Below the pieces are notes generated by a model. It searched no databases. It was given only the letters and a program-made list of their open reading frames with translations, and had not been told where the DNA came from. Positions 17,558 to 26,698 of a DNA stretch of 64,000 nucleotides are shown here, piece by piece; the stretch's first letter is position 1, and the number at the start of each line of letters is the position of its first letter. This stretch comes from a gamma proteobacterium SS-5 (GTDB lineage Bacteria > Pseudomonadota > Gammaproteobacteria > Chromatiales > Chromatiaceae): positions 2,914,001-2,978,000 of the forward strand of contig CP032508.2 of NCBI GenBank assembly GCA_009497875.2, in the 5' to 3' direction. The translations under genes and the position numbers were made by a program.

Positions 17558-19073
17558 CGGCTTGCCCCCCTGCCAGGGAGAGCGCCACGAACTGATCACT
17601 CTGTCCTATTGCGTATTGTTGGCTCATATTCACCGCCCGGTTGACCAGCGCCTGGGTACGCGGCAGATGCAGGTCCTCAGGCACCTTCTGGCCATCGGTA
17701 ATAAAGGCCAGGGGCAGGCCCTGGCGGATCAGGGCGGAGAAGACGCCGCCCAGAGAGGCCGCCTCATCCACCTTGGTGATGACGCAGGCCTCCGGCCGGA
17801 CCGCCTTGAAGGCCAGGATGGCCTGCTCCAGCGCCGCCTGCTGGGTGCTGGAGGAGAGGGTGAGAAAGCTGCGCACCGGCCGCCGCTCGCTGCCGAGCAG
17901 GGACAGTTGTTCCTGCAGGCGGGCGTCGCGCTGGCCCATGCCGGTGGTGTCCACCAGGATCAGGCGCTTGTCAGCAAAGGCGTTGACGGCGATCTCCAGG
18001 TCCTTGACCGTGGCGGCCGAGCGCACCGGCACGTCCAGCAGGCGGGCGTATTGGATCAGCTGATCCTGACCGCCCAGCCGATAGCCGTCGGCGCTGATCA
18101 GACCCAGGTGACGATTGCCGTGACGCAGACAAAAGCGCGCCGCCAGCTTGGCGATGGTGGTGGTCTTGCCCACCCCGGTGGGGCCGACCAGGGCCACCAC
18201 ACCGCCCTCGTCGATCAGATTACCCTGGAATACCGGCAGGCTGGCGGCGAGTATGGCCAGGGCCTTGCGCCAGGATTTCTCCAGCTCTTCGACCCCTTCC
18301 ACCTTGCGCGCCAGGCCGTGGCACAGGTCGGCGCTGAGATCCAGCGACATCAGCCGCCGAAACAGCTCCTGCGCCTCGGGCTGCTTGCGCCCCATCTCGT
18401 CCCAGCCGAGCAGGGAGAATTCGTTGCGCATCATGCGCCGCATGTTTTCCATCTCGCGCCGCATCTCCAGCAGGATGGGGTTGTTCGCCAGATCGTCCGT
18501 TTGTCCATCCAGGCCACCGCTGGGGCCGGCGGACAACGGCTGCTTGACGTTTATTTGACTTACCGGTGCCGAAGAACCGGCACTTGGTCTGGATACGGGC
18601 CGTTGATAGGTGGGCTGGGCCTGGGCCTGGAGCCGAGACTGCGCCTGGGCCTTGGCCGGACGGCTCGGGGCCGGTCTGGGGCTGTTGACCGAGGCCAACC
18701 GCGCCGCCTGGGCCGCTGGCCGCCGATAGCCATCGCTTGCGGGCCGGGGGATTGCCGAGCGGGCGTTTGCGCCCTGGGCCTGGGCCTGGTGTTGTTGCTG
18801 GGCCTGGTGCTGGGCCGAAACCTGGGGTCGCGCCGGGGCCTGGGCCTGATCGGTCGGGAAGTCGCTCGCAAAGCGGGCCTGGGGCGCGTTGTCCGCCTCG
18901 TCCGGCCCCTCTGCCGGATCAAAGGCGCTCTCGTCAAAATCCACTGCGGCGACGATCTCTATGCCCTCCGGGCCCTTGCGGTTGGAGAGAATCACTGCGT
19001 CCGGGCCCAACTCTTCCCGAACCTGCTGCAGTGCCTGGCGCATATCCGCTGCTTGAAAACGTTTGATGTTCAT
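17544..19073 (-). CDS. flhF: Flagellar biosynthesis GTPase FlhF
   Basis: An SRP-type GTPase (509 aa) that marks the cell pole for flagellar assembly. The N-terminal domain (MNIKRFQAADMRQALQQVRE) is followed by a Gln/Ala/Pro-rich variable region (about 70-170). The NG GTPase domain has G1 ALVGPTGVGKTTTIAKLAAR, G3 LVDTTGMGQRD and G4 VITKVDEAASLGG. The gene is 12 bp downstream of flhA and overlaps flhG. Confidence 0.96.
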   Translation of the reverse strand: MNIKRFQAADMRQALQQVREELGPDAVILSNRKGPEGIEIVAAVDFDESAFDPAEGPDEADNAPQARFASDFPTDQAQAPARPQVSAQHQAQQQHQAQAQGANARSAIPRPASDGYRRPAAQAARLASVNSPRPAPSRPAKAQAQSRLQAQAQPTYQRPVSRPSAGSSAPVSQINVKQPLSAGPSGGLDGQTDDLANNPILLEMRREMENMRRMMRNEFSLLGWDEMGRKQPEAQELFRRLMSLDLSADLCHGLARKVEGVEELEKSWRKALAILAASLPVFQGNLIDEGGVVALVGPTGVGKTTTIAKLAARFCLRHGNRHLGLISADGYRLGGQDQLIQYARLLDVPVRSAATVKDLEIAVNAFADKRLILVDTTGMGQRDARLQEQLSLLGSERRPVRSFLTLSSSTQQAALEQAILAFKAVRPEACVITKVDEAASLGGVFSALIRQGLPLAFITDGQKVPEDLHLPRTQALVNRAVNMSQQYAIGQSDQFVALSLAGGQADARV

Positions 19074-19085
19074 CGGTCATACCTG

Positions 19086-21185
19086 TCAGTTGGTCTGTTG
19101 CCCTATGGTTGCCACGACCCGGATCCGCCGGTTCTCGGGGATCTCGTTGTAGGAGAGGACGTGTATCCCCGCCACGCTGTGTTTCACGAATCGTGCCATC
19201 CAGGGGCGAATCCCCGCAGCGACCAACAGGATCGTCTCCTCGCCGGTGGCCCCCTGGTTCCGCGCCGTCTGCATCAGCGACTCCTGCAACCGCTCCGCCA
19301 GACCCGGCTCAAAGCCCGCGCCGGTGCCATCGGCCCCCTGGATGCCCTGCAACAGGATCTGCTCCAGCCCCGGCTCCAGCACGGCGACCGGGATCTCGTC
19401 CACCGGGCCTGCGATCTGCTGCACTATGGAGCGGGACAGGGCAATACGCACCTGGGCGGTGAGCACGCCGGTATCCTGCATCGTGGCACCGTGCTCGGCC
19501 AGGGTCTCGGCAATGCTGCGCATATCCCGAATCGGCACGCCCTCGGCCAGCAGGTTCTGCAGAATCTTCAGTATCTTGCCCACGGTCAGGGTCTTGGGTA
19601 CCAGGTCTTCCACCAGCTTGGGCGCCACCCGCTCCAGGTTCTCCAGCAGCTTCTGCACCTCTTCGTGGCCGAGCAACTCATGGGCATGGGCGCTGAGGAT
19701 CTCGCTTAAGTGGGTGGCCACCACGGTACCGGCATCCACCACGGTGTAGCCGTAGCTCTGCGCCTGATCACGCTGGTTTTCGTTGATCCAGACCGCATCC
19801 AGACCAAACGCCGGGTCCTGGGTGGTGATGCCCTGCAGGGTGCCGAAGACCTGGCCTGGATTGATCGCCATGACCATGTCGGGCTGGATCTCGGACTCCG
19901 CCACCGGCACCCCGTGCAGGGTGATGCGGTAGGCAATGGGGGTCAGGTCCAGGTTATCGCGGATGTGTACCGGCTGCACCAGAAAACCCAGCTCCTGTGA
20001 GAGTTTCTTGCGCACCCCCTTGATCCGGTTCATCAATTGGCCGCCCTGGTTGCGGTCCACCAGAGGGATCAGGCGATAGCCTACCTCCAGGCCGATGATG
20101 TCCACCGGCGGCACATCGTCCCAGGACAGCTCCTTGATCTCGGGCTGGCTCTCGCTCGCCTCGGGCACCGCTGCCTGTAGTTGTTGCGCCTCGTTGCGCC
20201 GCTTCACCAGCCAGGCTCCACCACCGGCAATCCCGCCCAGGGTCAAAAAGGCCAGATTGGGCATGCCGGGAATCAGCCCCATGAAACCCAGGATGCCACC
20301 GCTGATGGCCAAGGAGCGGTGGTCGGTAAACAGCTGATGCATCACCTGGCCACCCAGGTTGTCCTGACTGGAACTGACCCGGGTGACGATGATGGCGGTG
20401 GCGGTGGACAGCAGCAGGGCCGGGATCTGCGCCACCAAACCGTCACCTATGGTGAGCAGTACGTAGTATTCCAGGGCGGTGCTGAAGTCCAGATCATGCT
20501 GGATCATACCGATGGCCAGGCCGCCGACGATATTGATCGCCAGGATCAGCAGGCCGGCCATGGCATCGCCGCGGACGAACTTGCTGGCACCGTCCATGGA
20601 GCCGTAGAACTCGGCCTCGGCGGCTATCTCTTCGCGCCGACGGCGGGCCTCCTCGTGGTCGATCATGCCGGTGTTCAGATCGGCGTCGATCGCCATCTGC
20701 TTGCCCGGCATGGCATCCAGGGTGAAGCGGGCGCTGACCTCGGAGACACGCCCGGCACCCTTGGTGATAACCACGAAGTTGATGATGATGAGGATGGCGA
20801 ACACCACCAGACCCACGGCGAAGTTGCCGCCGATGACGAAGGCACCGAAGGCCTCGATCACCTTGCCCGCAGCATCGCCGCCCTCATGCCCCTCCAGCAG
20901 CACCACCCGGGTAGAGGCGATATTCAGCGCCAGACGAAACAGGGTCACCACCAGCAACAGGCTGGGAAACACAGAAAACTCCAGCGGCCGGACCGCATAG
21001 AGCACCACCAGCATCACCACCAGCGATAGGGTGATGTTGAAGGTGAACATCATATCCAGGGCCAGCGGCGGCAGGGGGATGATCATCATCGCCAGCAGCA
21101 GCACCAGCATCAATGGCGTGCCTAAGCCCGCCAGATTGCCTGGCCGGATCTGTTTGATGTTGCCAAGTAGCGCGGTAGCGTCCAT
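19086..21185 (-). CDS. flhA: Flagellar type III export protein FlhA
   Basis: The nine-ring export-gate component of the flagellar type III system (699 aa from the ATG at 21185; the preceding 12 codons to 21221 are less likely). About eight transmembrane helices occupy the N-terminal half, including LMLVLLLAMMIIPLPPLALD. The cytoplasmic FHIPEP signature region RFTLDAMPGKQMAIDADLN follows, then the soluble C-terminal domain that docks export chaperones. It precedes flhF by 12 bp. Confidence 0.97.
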   Translation of the reverse strand: MDATALLGNIKQIRPGNLAGLGTPLMLVLLLAMMIIPLPPLALDMMFTFNITLSLVVMLVVLYAVRPLEFSVFPSLLLVVTLFRLALNIASTRVVLLEGHEGGDAAGKVIEAFGAFVIGGNFAVGLVVFAILIIINFVVITKGAGRVSEVSARFTLDAMPGKQMAIDADLNTGMIDHEEARRRREEIAAEAEFYGSMDGASKFVRGDAMAGLLILAINIVGGLAIGMIQHDLDFSTALEYYVLLTIGDGLVAQIPALLLSTATAIIVTRVSSSQDNLGGQVMHQLFTDHRSLAISGGILGFMGLIPGMPNLAFLTLGGIAGGGAWLVKRRNEAQQLQAAVPEASESQPEIKELSWDDVPPVDIIGLEVGYRLIPLVDRNQGGQLMNRIKGVRKKLSQELGFLVQPVHIRDNLDLTPIAYRITLHGVPVAESEIQPDMVMAINPGQVFGTLQGITTQDPAFGLDAVWINENQRDQAQSYGYTVVDAGTVVATHLSEILSAHAHELLGHEEVQKLLENLERVAPKLVEDLVPKTLTVGKILKILQNLLAEGVPIRDMRSIAETLAEHGATMQDTGVLTAQVRIALSRSIVQQIAGPVDEIPVAVLEPGLEQILLQGIQGADGTGAGFEPGLAERLQESLMQTARNQGATGEETILLVAAGIRPWMARFVKHSVAGIHVLSYNEIPENRRIRVVATIGQQTN

Positions 21186-21615
21186 AAAGCCTGTTCTCAA
21201 ATGCCTGGGGTCAATTAACAAGGTGCCTTAGCGGCGGAATCCTGAAGAAAAGTCAAAAATTTCAGGGTGCAGTGGGTTCAACCTATATTCCTCAGTTAAG
21301 CCACAGAGACACAGACGACTCCAGGGCCACCGATGATCCAGTCATCGGTTTGGCATGACCTACCTCCCTGTAGGCCCGACGGAGGAGGTAGAGCCAAGCC
21401 TGGAGCCAGAGCCGAGGTCACAGAGTTGTTTCAACGGGTTAGCTATCAGACCAGGCTCACCTAGAAGGTGCTGAATGCGTGCTTTCCAACACATTGATTT
21501 TTCTCTGTGTGCTCTGTGGCTCTGTGGCCAAATGCTCTTTTTAGGTTCAATCTACCCGATTACCCCTGTATCTCAGCCATTATCTCGGCTTGGCGGGGCG
21601 TGCCCGCTTCAGCCC
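21186..21615. repeat. flhB-flhA gap filled with dispersed repeats
   Basis: This 430-bp gap has no plausible ORF. It holds a CCACAGAGACACAGA unit (about 21299-21317), a TTTCAACGGGTTAG word (21430-21443) and an inverted CTCTGTG...CTCTGTGGC unit (21502-21529). It ends with a 41-bp GATTACCCC-type element at 21552-21592 that is nearly identical to 22830-22870 on the other side of flhB (38 of 41 bases by eye). A short inverted pair ACCGATGA/TCATCGGT lies at 21330-21350. The promoter for flhA presumably lies near 21200-21260, but no clear sigma-54 site was found. Confidence 0.6.
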
Positions 21616-22749
21616 TCAGACCACCGGGTCGGTGCGGTATTCCTCTGGAATCATGTAGTCATCCGGTGGCACCGGCACCTCGCTGGCGGTACGCAACTGG
21701 TACACATAGGCCAGCAACTTGGCCACCGCCAGATACAGCCCCTGCGGGACGTACTCTCCAATCTCGGCGTTGTAATACAGGGCACGGGCGAGCATGGGGA
21801 TCTCCATCACGGGAACATGGTGCTCTGCCCCCACCTTGCGGATATTCAGCGCCACCCGATCCACGCCCTTGGCCACCACCTGGGGGGCGCGCATACGCAG
21901 TTGATCGTATTTCAACGCCACGGCAAAGTGGGTCGGGTTGGTGACGATGACATCGGCCTGGGGTACCGCCTCCATCATCCGGCGCATCGCCGCCTCGCGC
22001 TGCTTCTGGCGAATCTTGCCCTTCACCTGAGGGTCGCCCTCGGACTGCTTGTTCTCGTCCTTGACCTCCTGCTTGGTCATCTTCAGCTGCCGCTTGTGGT
22101 CCCACACCTGAAAGGGCACGTCCACCAGGGCCACCAGGATCAGGGTGGCGGAGAGCAGAAACACCGACCAGCCCAGCATCCAGGACATCTCTTCCATGGC
22201 CGGTTCCAGCTCCATGGTGACCAGCGCCAGATACTTGCCCATGGTCAGATAGAGCAGGCCCACCGTGGCCCCGCCAACGAGAAAGAACTTGATCAGCGAC
22301 TTACCCAACTCGACCAGGGACTTGAGCGAGACAAAGCGCTTCATGCCGGTGATCGGATTGATCTTGCTGAACTTGGGTTTCATCGACTCGGTGCTGAAGA
22401 TAAAACCACTCAGCGCCACCGAGGAAACAATGGCGATGACGATCATGACGGCGAAAAAGGGGGTCAGCATGGTCATGGCATCGACGATGGCGTCAACGAA
22501 ATGGCGCATCATCGCCTTGGTATCGAAGATATCGGCCCGATCGATCTGAAAATTGGCCAGCGAGACCTTCCAGAAGCCCTGGCCGAAGTGGTCCAGCAGG
22601 ACCCACAGGGTAAGCACGCCGATCATCGCCATGGCGGCGTTGTTCAGCTCGCGGGAGCGCGCCACCTGGCCCTTGTTGCGGGCATCCGAGATGCGTTTTC
22701 CCGAGGGGTCTTCGGTCTTTTCCTGGCCGTCCGCGTTTTCCTGGGCCAT
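21616..22749 (-). CDS. flhB: Flagellar type III export switch protein FlhB
   Basis: A membrane protein (377 aa) with four transmembrane helices and a cytoplasmic autocleaving domain. The N-terminus EKTEDPSGKRISDARNKGQV and the cleavage site in VIVTNPTHFAVALKYDQLRM (NPTH) are intact. Cleavage lets FlhB switch export from hook to filament substrates on a FliK signal. The ATG at 22749 is chosen over an upstream TTG at 22767. Unusually it is not joined to fliR: two unrelated genes on the opposite strand lie between, and repeat elements flank flhB on both sides. Confidence 0.96.
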   Translation of the reverse strand: MAQENADGQEKTEDPSGKRISDARNKGQVARSRELNNAAMAMIGVLTLWVLLDHFGQGFWKVSLANFQIDRADIFDTKAMMRHFVDAIVDAMTMLTPFFAVMIVIAIVSSVALSGFIFSTESMKPKFSKINPITGMKRFVSLKSLVELGKSLIKFFLVGGATVGLLYLTMGKYLALVTMELEPAMEEMSWMLGWSVFLLSATLILVALVDVPFQVWDHKRQLKMTKQEVKDENKQSEGDPQVKGKIRQKQREAAMRRMMEAVPQADVIVTNPTHFAVALKYDQLRMRAPQVVAKGVDRVALNIRKVGAEHHVPVMEIPMLARALYYNAEIGEYVPQGLYLAVAKLLAYVYQLRTASEVPVPPDDYMIPEEYRTDPVV

Positions 22750-23178
22750 GGGCCAATGCTCCGACAATGATCATCACTGCCACTGACCTAACAAGAATCG
22801 CGCCAGCTTGGCCCAGGGTATGCCGAATCCTACCTGATTACCCCTGTATCCCGGCCATTATCTCGGCTTGACCCGCCGTGCATGGCTTGAGCCGGGAGGC
22901 CGGATCTGCCGACGATCTGACCGGGTATCGCCCATCGCGCTGCAAGTGCCCCTGCCAGGTCGAGCAGCAAGCGGCCCTCGCGGTGCCCTGGCTTGGCGGC
23001 GGGCGCGGCCCCCCTATGCCGTGCGGTGAGCCAAAACCAATCGCATTTTCGCTGGCCTCCCTATCAACTTATCCGCTAGGATTGACCCAGGCATCGTGGA
23101 TAATGCCTGGTCGCCCCAGAGCCCGGGGGATTGCTGCGACCCACTCCAGGACATGCCACCCTCGCCGAGATTAAAACC
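22750..23178. other. Gap between flhB and the DUF898 gene, with a GATTACCCC-type repeat
   Basis: This 429-bp region separates two divergent genes. At 22830-22870 it carries the second copy of the 41-bp element also found at 21552-21592. The remaining sequence (22880-23170) is GC-rich without a convincing ORF, palindrome or RNA. It should contain the promoters of both flhB and the DUF898 gene, but none is clear by eye. Confidence 0.5.
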
Positions 23179-24507
23179 ATGACAAACCAAGGCTATATGC
23201 TGGTGTTCAATGGCCATCTGACCCAGGGCAGCGACCCGGAGGAGGTCAGAGAGCAGTTCTGCGCGCTCTTTCAGTTATCGCGCAAACAGGCCGATGTGCT
23301 GTTTGACCAGGCCCCCATGGCGGTAAAAAAGGACATCAGCCAGGAGTTGGCGCGCAAATACCAAAAACGCCTCAAGGCCATTGGCATGTTGAGCGAGATC
23401 CGCCCCATGCCCGGTCAGACCGTAGTGAAAGCGGCTACCCCGGCACCCGCGCCCCGGCCCCTGCCCTTTGCCCACCAACCCCATGGCGATCCGCCCCCTG
23501 CCGACCCGTCCGCCAGCGAGGACGGGCTTGATGACGAGGACAACCGGCCGCGCCGCCTGCCCTTCCGCTTTCATGGCCAGGGCGGCGAGTACTTCCGCAT
23601 CTGGATCGTCAACATACTGCTCAGCCTGCTCACCCTGGGCATCTACTCGGCCTGGGCCAAGGTGCGCAACCACCGCTATTTCTATGGCAACACCGAACTG
23701 GACGGCCACAGCTTCGAGTACCTGGCCAGCCCCATCGCCATCCTCAAGGGGCGCCTGATCGCCGTGCTGATCCTCTCCCTCTATGTCCTGATCGGAAACC
23801 TGGTACCCCTGCTCGGGCCGGTGCTGGGCCTGGGCTTTCTTATCGCCCTACCCTGGCTGGTGTGCCGCTCCATGGCCTTTCGCAACTACCACAGCCGCTA
23901 CCGCAATATCCGCTTCGGCTTCGATGGGGGCTACGCCGGGGCCTTCAAGGCCTTTGTGCTCTGGCCCCTGGTCGGGGCCCTGAGCCTGGGCCTGGCCATC
24001 CCCTATGTACTGTACAAGCAAAAACGCTTTCTGCTGGAGAACAGCCGCTACGGCGTACACGGCCTTCAGCCCAGCTTCACCGGCAAGAACTTCTACAGCA
24101 TCTACCTGGTCGCCCTGGGCATGTTCCTGCTGGGTGCCCTGCTGGCGCTGATCCCCCTGGTGGGGCCGGTGTTCACCCTGGTGGCCTATCTGTTTGCCTT
24201 TGCCTATATCTCGGCCCACACCAGTAACCTGATCTACAACCAGACGCGGGTGGAGCGCTTTGGCTTTGACAGCCGCTTGCAGTTTCTGCGCCTGGCCTGG
24301 ATCTACTTCAGCAACCTGTTGCTGATCCTGCTCAGCCTGGGCCTGGCCCTGCCCTGGGCCAAGGTGCGCCTGGCCCGCTACCGCGCCCAGTGCCTGAGCC
24401 TCAAGGCCAAGGGCTCGCTGGGACGCTTTATCGCCGCCGAAGAGCAGCGCGCCGGTGCCCTGGGCGAGGAGATCGGCGAGGCCTTCGATCTGGACCTGGG
24501 CATTTAA
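23179..24507 (+). CDS. DUF898 (YjgN-like) polytopic membrane protein
   Basis: A 442-aa inner-membrane protein of unknown function. After an N-terminal cytoplasmic domain (1-90: MTNQGYMLVFNGHLTQGSDP and related sequence) and a Pro-rich linker, the DUF898 region begins at LPFRFHGQGGEYFRIWIVNI. It repeats the pattern of long hydrophobic helices plus LGIYSAWAKVRNHRYFYGNT and LALPWAKVRLARYRAQCLSL, which gives about six to eight membrane segments. The ATG at 23179 is used. The gene ends 15 bp before an M48 protease gene on the same strand, a pairing seen in other proteobacteria. The pair sits inside the flagellar export cluster in the opposite direction. Confidence 0.8.
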   Translation: MTNQGYMLVFNGHLTQGSDPEEVREQFCALFQLSRKQADVLFDQAPMAVKKDISQELARKYQKRLKAIGMLSEIRPMPGQTVVKAATPAPAPRPLPFAHQPHGDPPPADPSASEDGLDDEDNRPRRLPFRFHGQGGEYFRIWIVNILLSLLTLGIYSAWAKVRNHRYFYGNTELDGHSFEYLASPIAILKGRLIAVLILSLYVLIGNLVPLLGPVLGLGFLIALPWLVCRSMAFRNYHSRYRNIRFGFDGGYAGAFKAFVLWPLVGALSLGLAIPYVLYKQKRFLLENSRYGVHGLQPSFTGKNFYSIYLVALGMFLLGALLALIPLVGPVFTLVAYLFAFAYISAHTSNLIYNQTRVERFGFDSRLQFLRLAWIYFSNLLLILLSLGLALPWAKVRLARYRAQCLSLKAKGSLGRFIAAEEQRAGALGEEIGEAFDLDLGI

Positions 24508-24522
24508 CCGGATCGGCAGCGA

Positions 24523-25593
24523 ATGAATCCCCCACCGCACCCGGTAGAGGGCCAGCTGTATGCAAACGCCAGCTCCGCCGCCCAGCCCGCCAGCCTGAGC
24601 GCCGATGGCCCGGGCCGGGTGCGCCTGCGCAGCGCCGACGGCCACAGCAGCCATGCCCTGAGCGATTTACAGATCAGCACCCGCCTGGGCAATACCCCGC
24701 GCCATCTGGGCCTTGCCGATGGTCGCCGCTTCGAGACCCGCGATAACCCTGGGCTGGATCGCCTGCTGCGCGCCCAGCGGGGCCCGCCCGCCGGCCACTG
24801 GTTGCATCGCCTGGAGAGCCGCTGGGGGTTTGTTGCCCTGGCCCTGGCGCTGAGCCTGTTGCTGCTCTGGGGCCTGGCCGTCCACGGCCTGCCGGCGGCG
24901 GCGCGGGTGGTGGCCATGCAGATGCCCATGGGCCTGACCGACAGCCTCAGCAACCAGGTATTGAAACAGCTGGATGAACGCCTGCTACGGCCCAGCGCCC
25001 TGCCCCAGGCGACCCAGACGCGGCTGCGGCAGCGGCTCGATCCCATCCTCGCCGAACAGGACGCCTTCACCTTTGAGCTGCGCTTTCGCCAGGGCGGCAA
25101 GGCCCTGGGTGCCAATGCCCTGGCGCTGCCCTCGGGGCTGATCATCATCACCGATGAGCTGGTCCGGCTGGCCCAGGATGATAACGAGCTAGCCGCCGTG
25201 CTGGCCCATGAGGTGGGCCATGTGGTGCACCGACACGGGCTGCGGCAGATGGTGCAGAACGCCGCCCTGGGGCTGATCCTGACCTATCTGACCGGGGACA
25301 TATCCTCCCTCGCCGGGGCCCTGCCCCTGATGCTGCTGCAACTGGGCTATTCCCGCGAGTTCGAGTACGAGGCCGATCGCTTTGCCCGCGATTGGCTCAG
25401 CGCCCAAGGCCTCTCGCCCGAGCACCTTGCGGGTATGCTGAAACGCCTGGAAGGGCAGTCGAAGCAGCACAAGGCAGGGGGCTACCTGTCCACCCACCCG
25501 GCCACAGAGGAGCGCATCCAGCGGCTGAAAACAGAAGACAGAGGACGGAGGACAGAGGACAGAATTTTGCATCGCTGCGCGACAGATCAATAA
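24523..25593 (+). CDS. M48-family membrane metalloprotease
   Basis: A 356-aa peptidase of the HtpX/Oma1/BepA superfamily. An N-terminal cytoplasmic domain (about 1-95) and one transmembrane helix (FVALALALSLLLLWGLAVHG) precede the protease domain. That domain has the zinc motif HEVGH in LAHEVGHVVHRHGL and the third ligand Glu in EFEYEADRFARDWL. The family usually ends soon after HPATEERIQRL, which is present. The last 20 or so codons (KTEDRGRRTEDR onward) are read from an ACAGAGGACAG repeat and look like a non-native tail. It may act in membrane or periplasmic protein quality control with the DUF898 protein, which is an inference. Confidence 0.88.
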   Translation: MNPPPHPVEGQLYANASSAAQPASLSADGPGRVRLRSADGHSSHALSDLQISTRLGNTPRHLGLADGRRFETRDNPGLDRLLRAQRGPPAGHWLHRLESRWGFVALALALSLLLLWGLAVHGLPAAARVVAMQMPMGLTDSLSNQVLKQLDERLLRPSALPQATQTRLRQRLDPILAEQDAFTFELRFRQGGKALGANALALPSGLIIITDELVRLAQDDNELAAVLAHEVGHVVHRHGLRQMVQNAALGLILTYLTGDISSLAGALPLMLLQLGYSREFEYEADRFARDWLSAQGLSPEHLAGMLKRLEGQSKQHKAGGYLSTHPATEERIQRLKTEDRGRRTEDRILHRCATDQ

Positions 25594-25642
25594 ACCTGGC
25601 GCGAAGCGCCTCAATCCTCTGTCTTCTGTCTTCTGTCCTCTG
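25531..25642. terminator. Large imperfect hairpin between the convergent M48 and fliR genes
   Basis: The left arm 25531-25559 (ACAGAAGACAGAGGACGGAG and on) pairs imperfectly with the right arm 25615-25642 (TCCTCTGTCTTCTGTCTTCT and on). An inner perfect hairpin GGCGC-GAA-GCGCC lies at 25598-25610. The layout between 3' ends suggests a bidirectional terminator made from dispersed-repeat DNA. There is no long T run. Confidence 0.5.
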
Positions 25643-25645
25643 CCC

Positions 25646-26422
25646 TCAGGGCTCTATCCCCACAGTGCCTGCCACCAGGCCAAAGGCCTCGTCCAGCAGG
25701 TCCAGGAACTCGGTCATGATATTGGCCATGCTGATCCAGATGATGATGATGCCCAGCAGTATGGTGATGGCAAAGCCAATGGAGAAGAGATTGAACTGGG
25801 GCGCGGCGCGGGCCATGATGCCCATGCCCAGGTTGACCAGCAGCAGGGTGCCGACGATGGGCAGGGACATGAGCAGACCGCCGGCAAACATACGGCTGGC
25901 CCAGGAAACCAGGTTCCACAGATGGATGGAGTCGAACTTGGCCCCCACCGGCAGGGTGTGAAAGCTCTCCACCACCAGCTGGATCAGGATCAGGTGGCTA
26001 TTGGTGACGACAAACAGCAGGGTGGCCATGATCAGAAAGATCTGCGCCACCACCGGGGCGTTCATGCCGCTGCCCGGATCGACCATGGTGGCAAAGCCCA
26101 GGCCCATCTTCAGGGCCATCATCTGGCCGCCGAACACCAGGGCACCGAACACCATCTGCAGGATAAAGCCCATCATCAGGCCGATCGCCAACTGCTGTAC
26201 GATAAGCAGCACCCACTGCGGTGTCATCACCTCCACCATCGGCATTTTCGGCAACACCGGTGCCGCCACCAGGGTCACCAGCAGGGCCAGGATGACACGA
26301 TGCCTGGCCTGGACCTGCTTGGCGCTGAACACCGGGGCGGCGGCAAATACGGCACCAATGCGGATGAAAGGCCAGAAGAAATCCGCCAGCCAGGAGGCCA
26401 GCTGTGTCTCCAGCAGGATCAT
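25646..26422 (-). CDS. fliR: Flagellar export gate protein FliR
   Basis: An integral membrane component (258 aa) of the FliPQR export gate. Hydrophobic helices and family motifs are seen in FIRIGAVFAAAPVFSAKQVQ and QMVFGALVFGGQMMALKMGL. Its ATG overlaps the fliQ stop (ATGA). In relatives flhB follows fliR directly, but here fliR ends next to the hairpin shared with the M48 gene. Confidence 0.96.
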   Translation of the reverse strand: MILLETQLASWLADFFWPFIRIGAVFAAAPVFSAKQVQARHRVILALLVTLVAAPVLPKMPMVEVMTPQWVLLIVQQLAIGLMMGFILQMVFGALVFGGQMMALKMGLGFATMVDPGSGMNAPVVAQIFLIMATLLFVVTNSHLILIQLVVESFHTLPVGAKFDSIHLWNLVSWASRMFAGGLLMSLPIVGTLLLVNLGMGIMARAAPQFNLFSIGFAITILLGIIIIWISMANIMTEFLDLLDEAFGLVAGTVGIEP

Positions 26423-26688
26423 CGAATCAATTCAGGGATGGAATCGATCAGCTGAATGGAAAAGTCCATCAGCAACTGCAACATCCAGGGGCCGGCCACG
26501 GCCAGCACAAAGCCCACCACCGCCAGCTTGGGGACGAAGGTCAGGGTCATTTCGTTGATCTGGGTGGCAGCCTGAAAGATGGACACCAGCAGGCCAACCA
26601 CCAGTGCCGCCAACAGGATGGGGACGGACAGCATGACCACCGTCTCCATCGCCTTCTGCCCCAGGTCAATCACCATATCCGGGTCCAT
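26419..26688 (-). CDS. fliQ: Flagellar export gate protein FliQ
   Basis: An 89-aa protein with two membrane helices, starting MDPDMVIDLGQKAMETVVML, the usual FliQ N-terminus and length. The frame is open further upstream to 26748, but that region belongs to the end of fliP. Part of the FliP5Q4R1 gate. Confidence 0.96.
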   Translation of the reverse strand: MDPDMVIDLGQKAMETVVMLSVPILLAALVVGLLVSIFQAATQINEMTLTFVPKLAVVGFVLAVAGPWMLQLLMDFSIQLIDSIPELIR

Positions 26689-26698
26689 CGCGGCCTCC

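Noticed and set aside
17562-19709. 715-codon open frame opposite flhF and flhA
   Set aside because: Spans two well-supported genes in antisense. Composition is that of a GC-rich shadow frame.
22878-23174. 98-codon open frame before the DUF898 gene
   Set aside because: No ribosome-binding site, low-complexity composition, and it overlaps the promoter region and start of the DUF898 gene.
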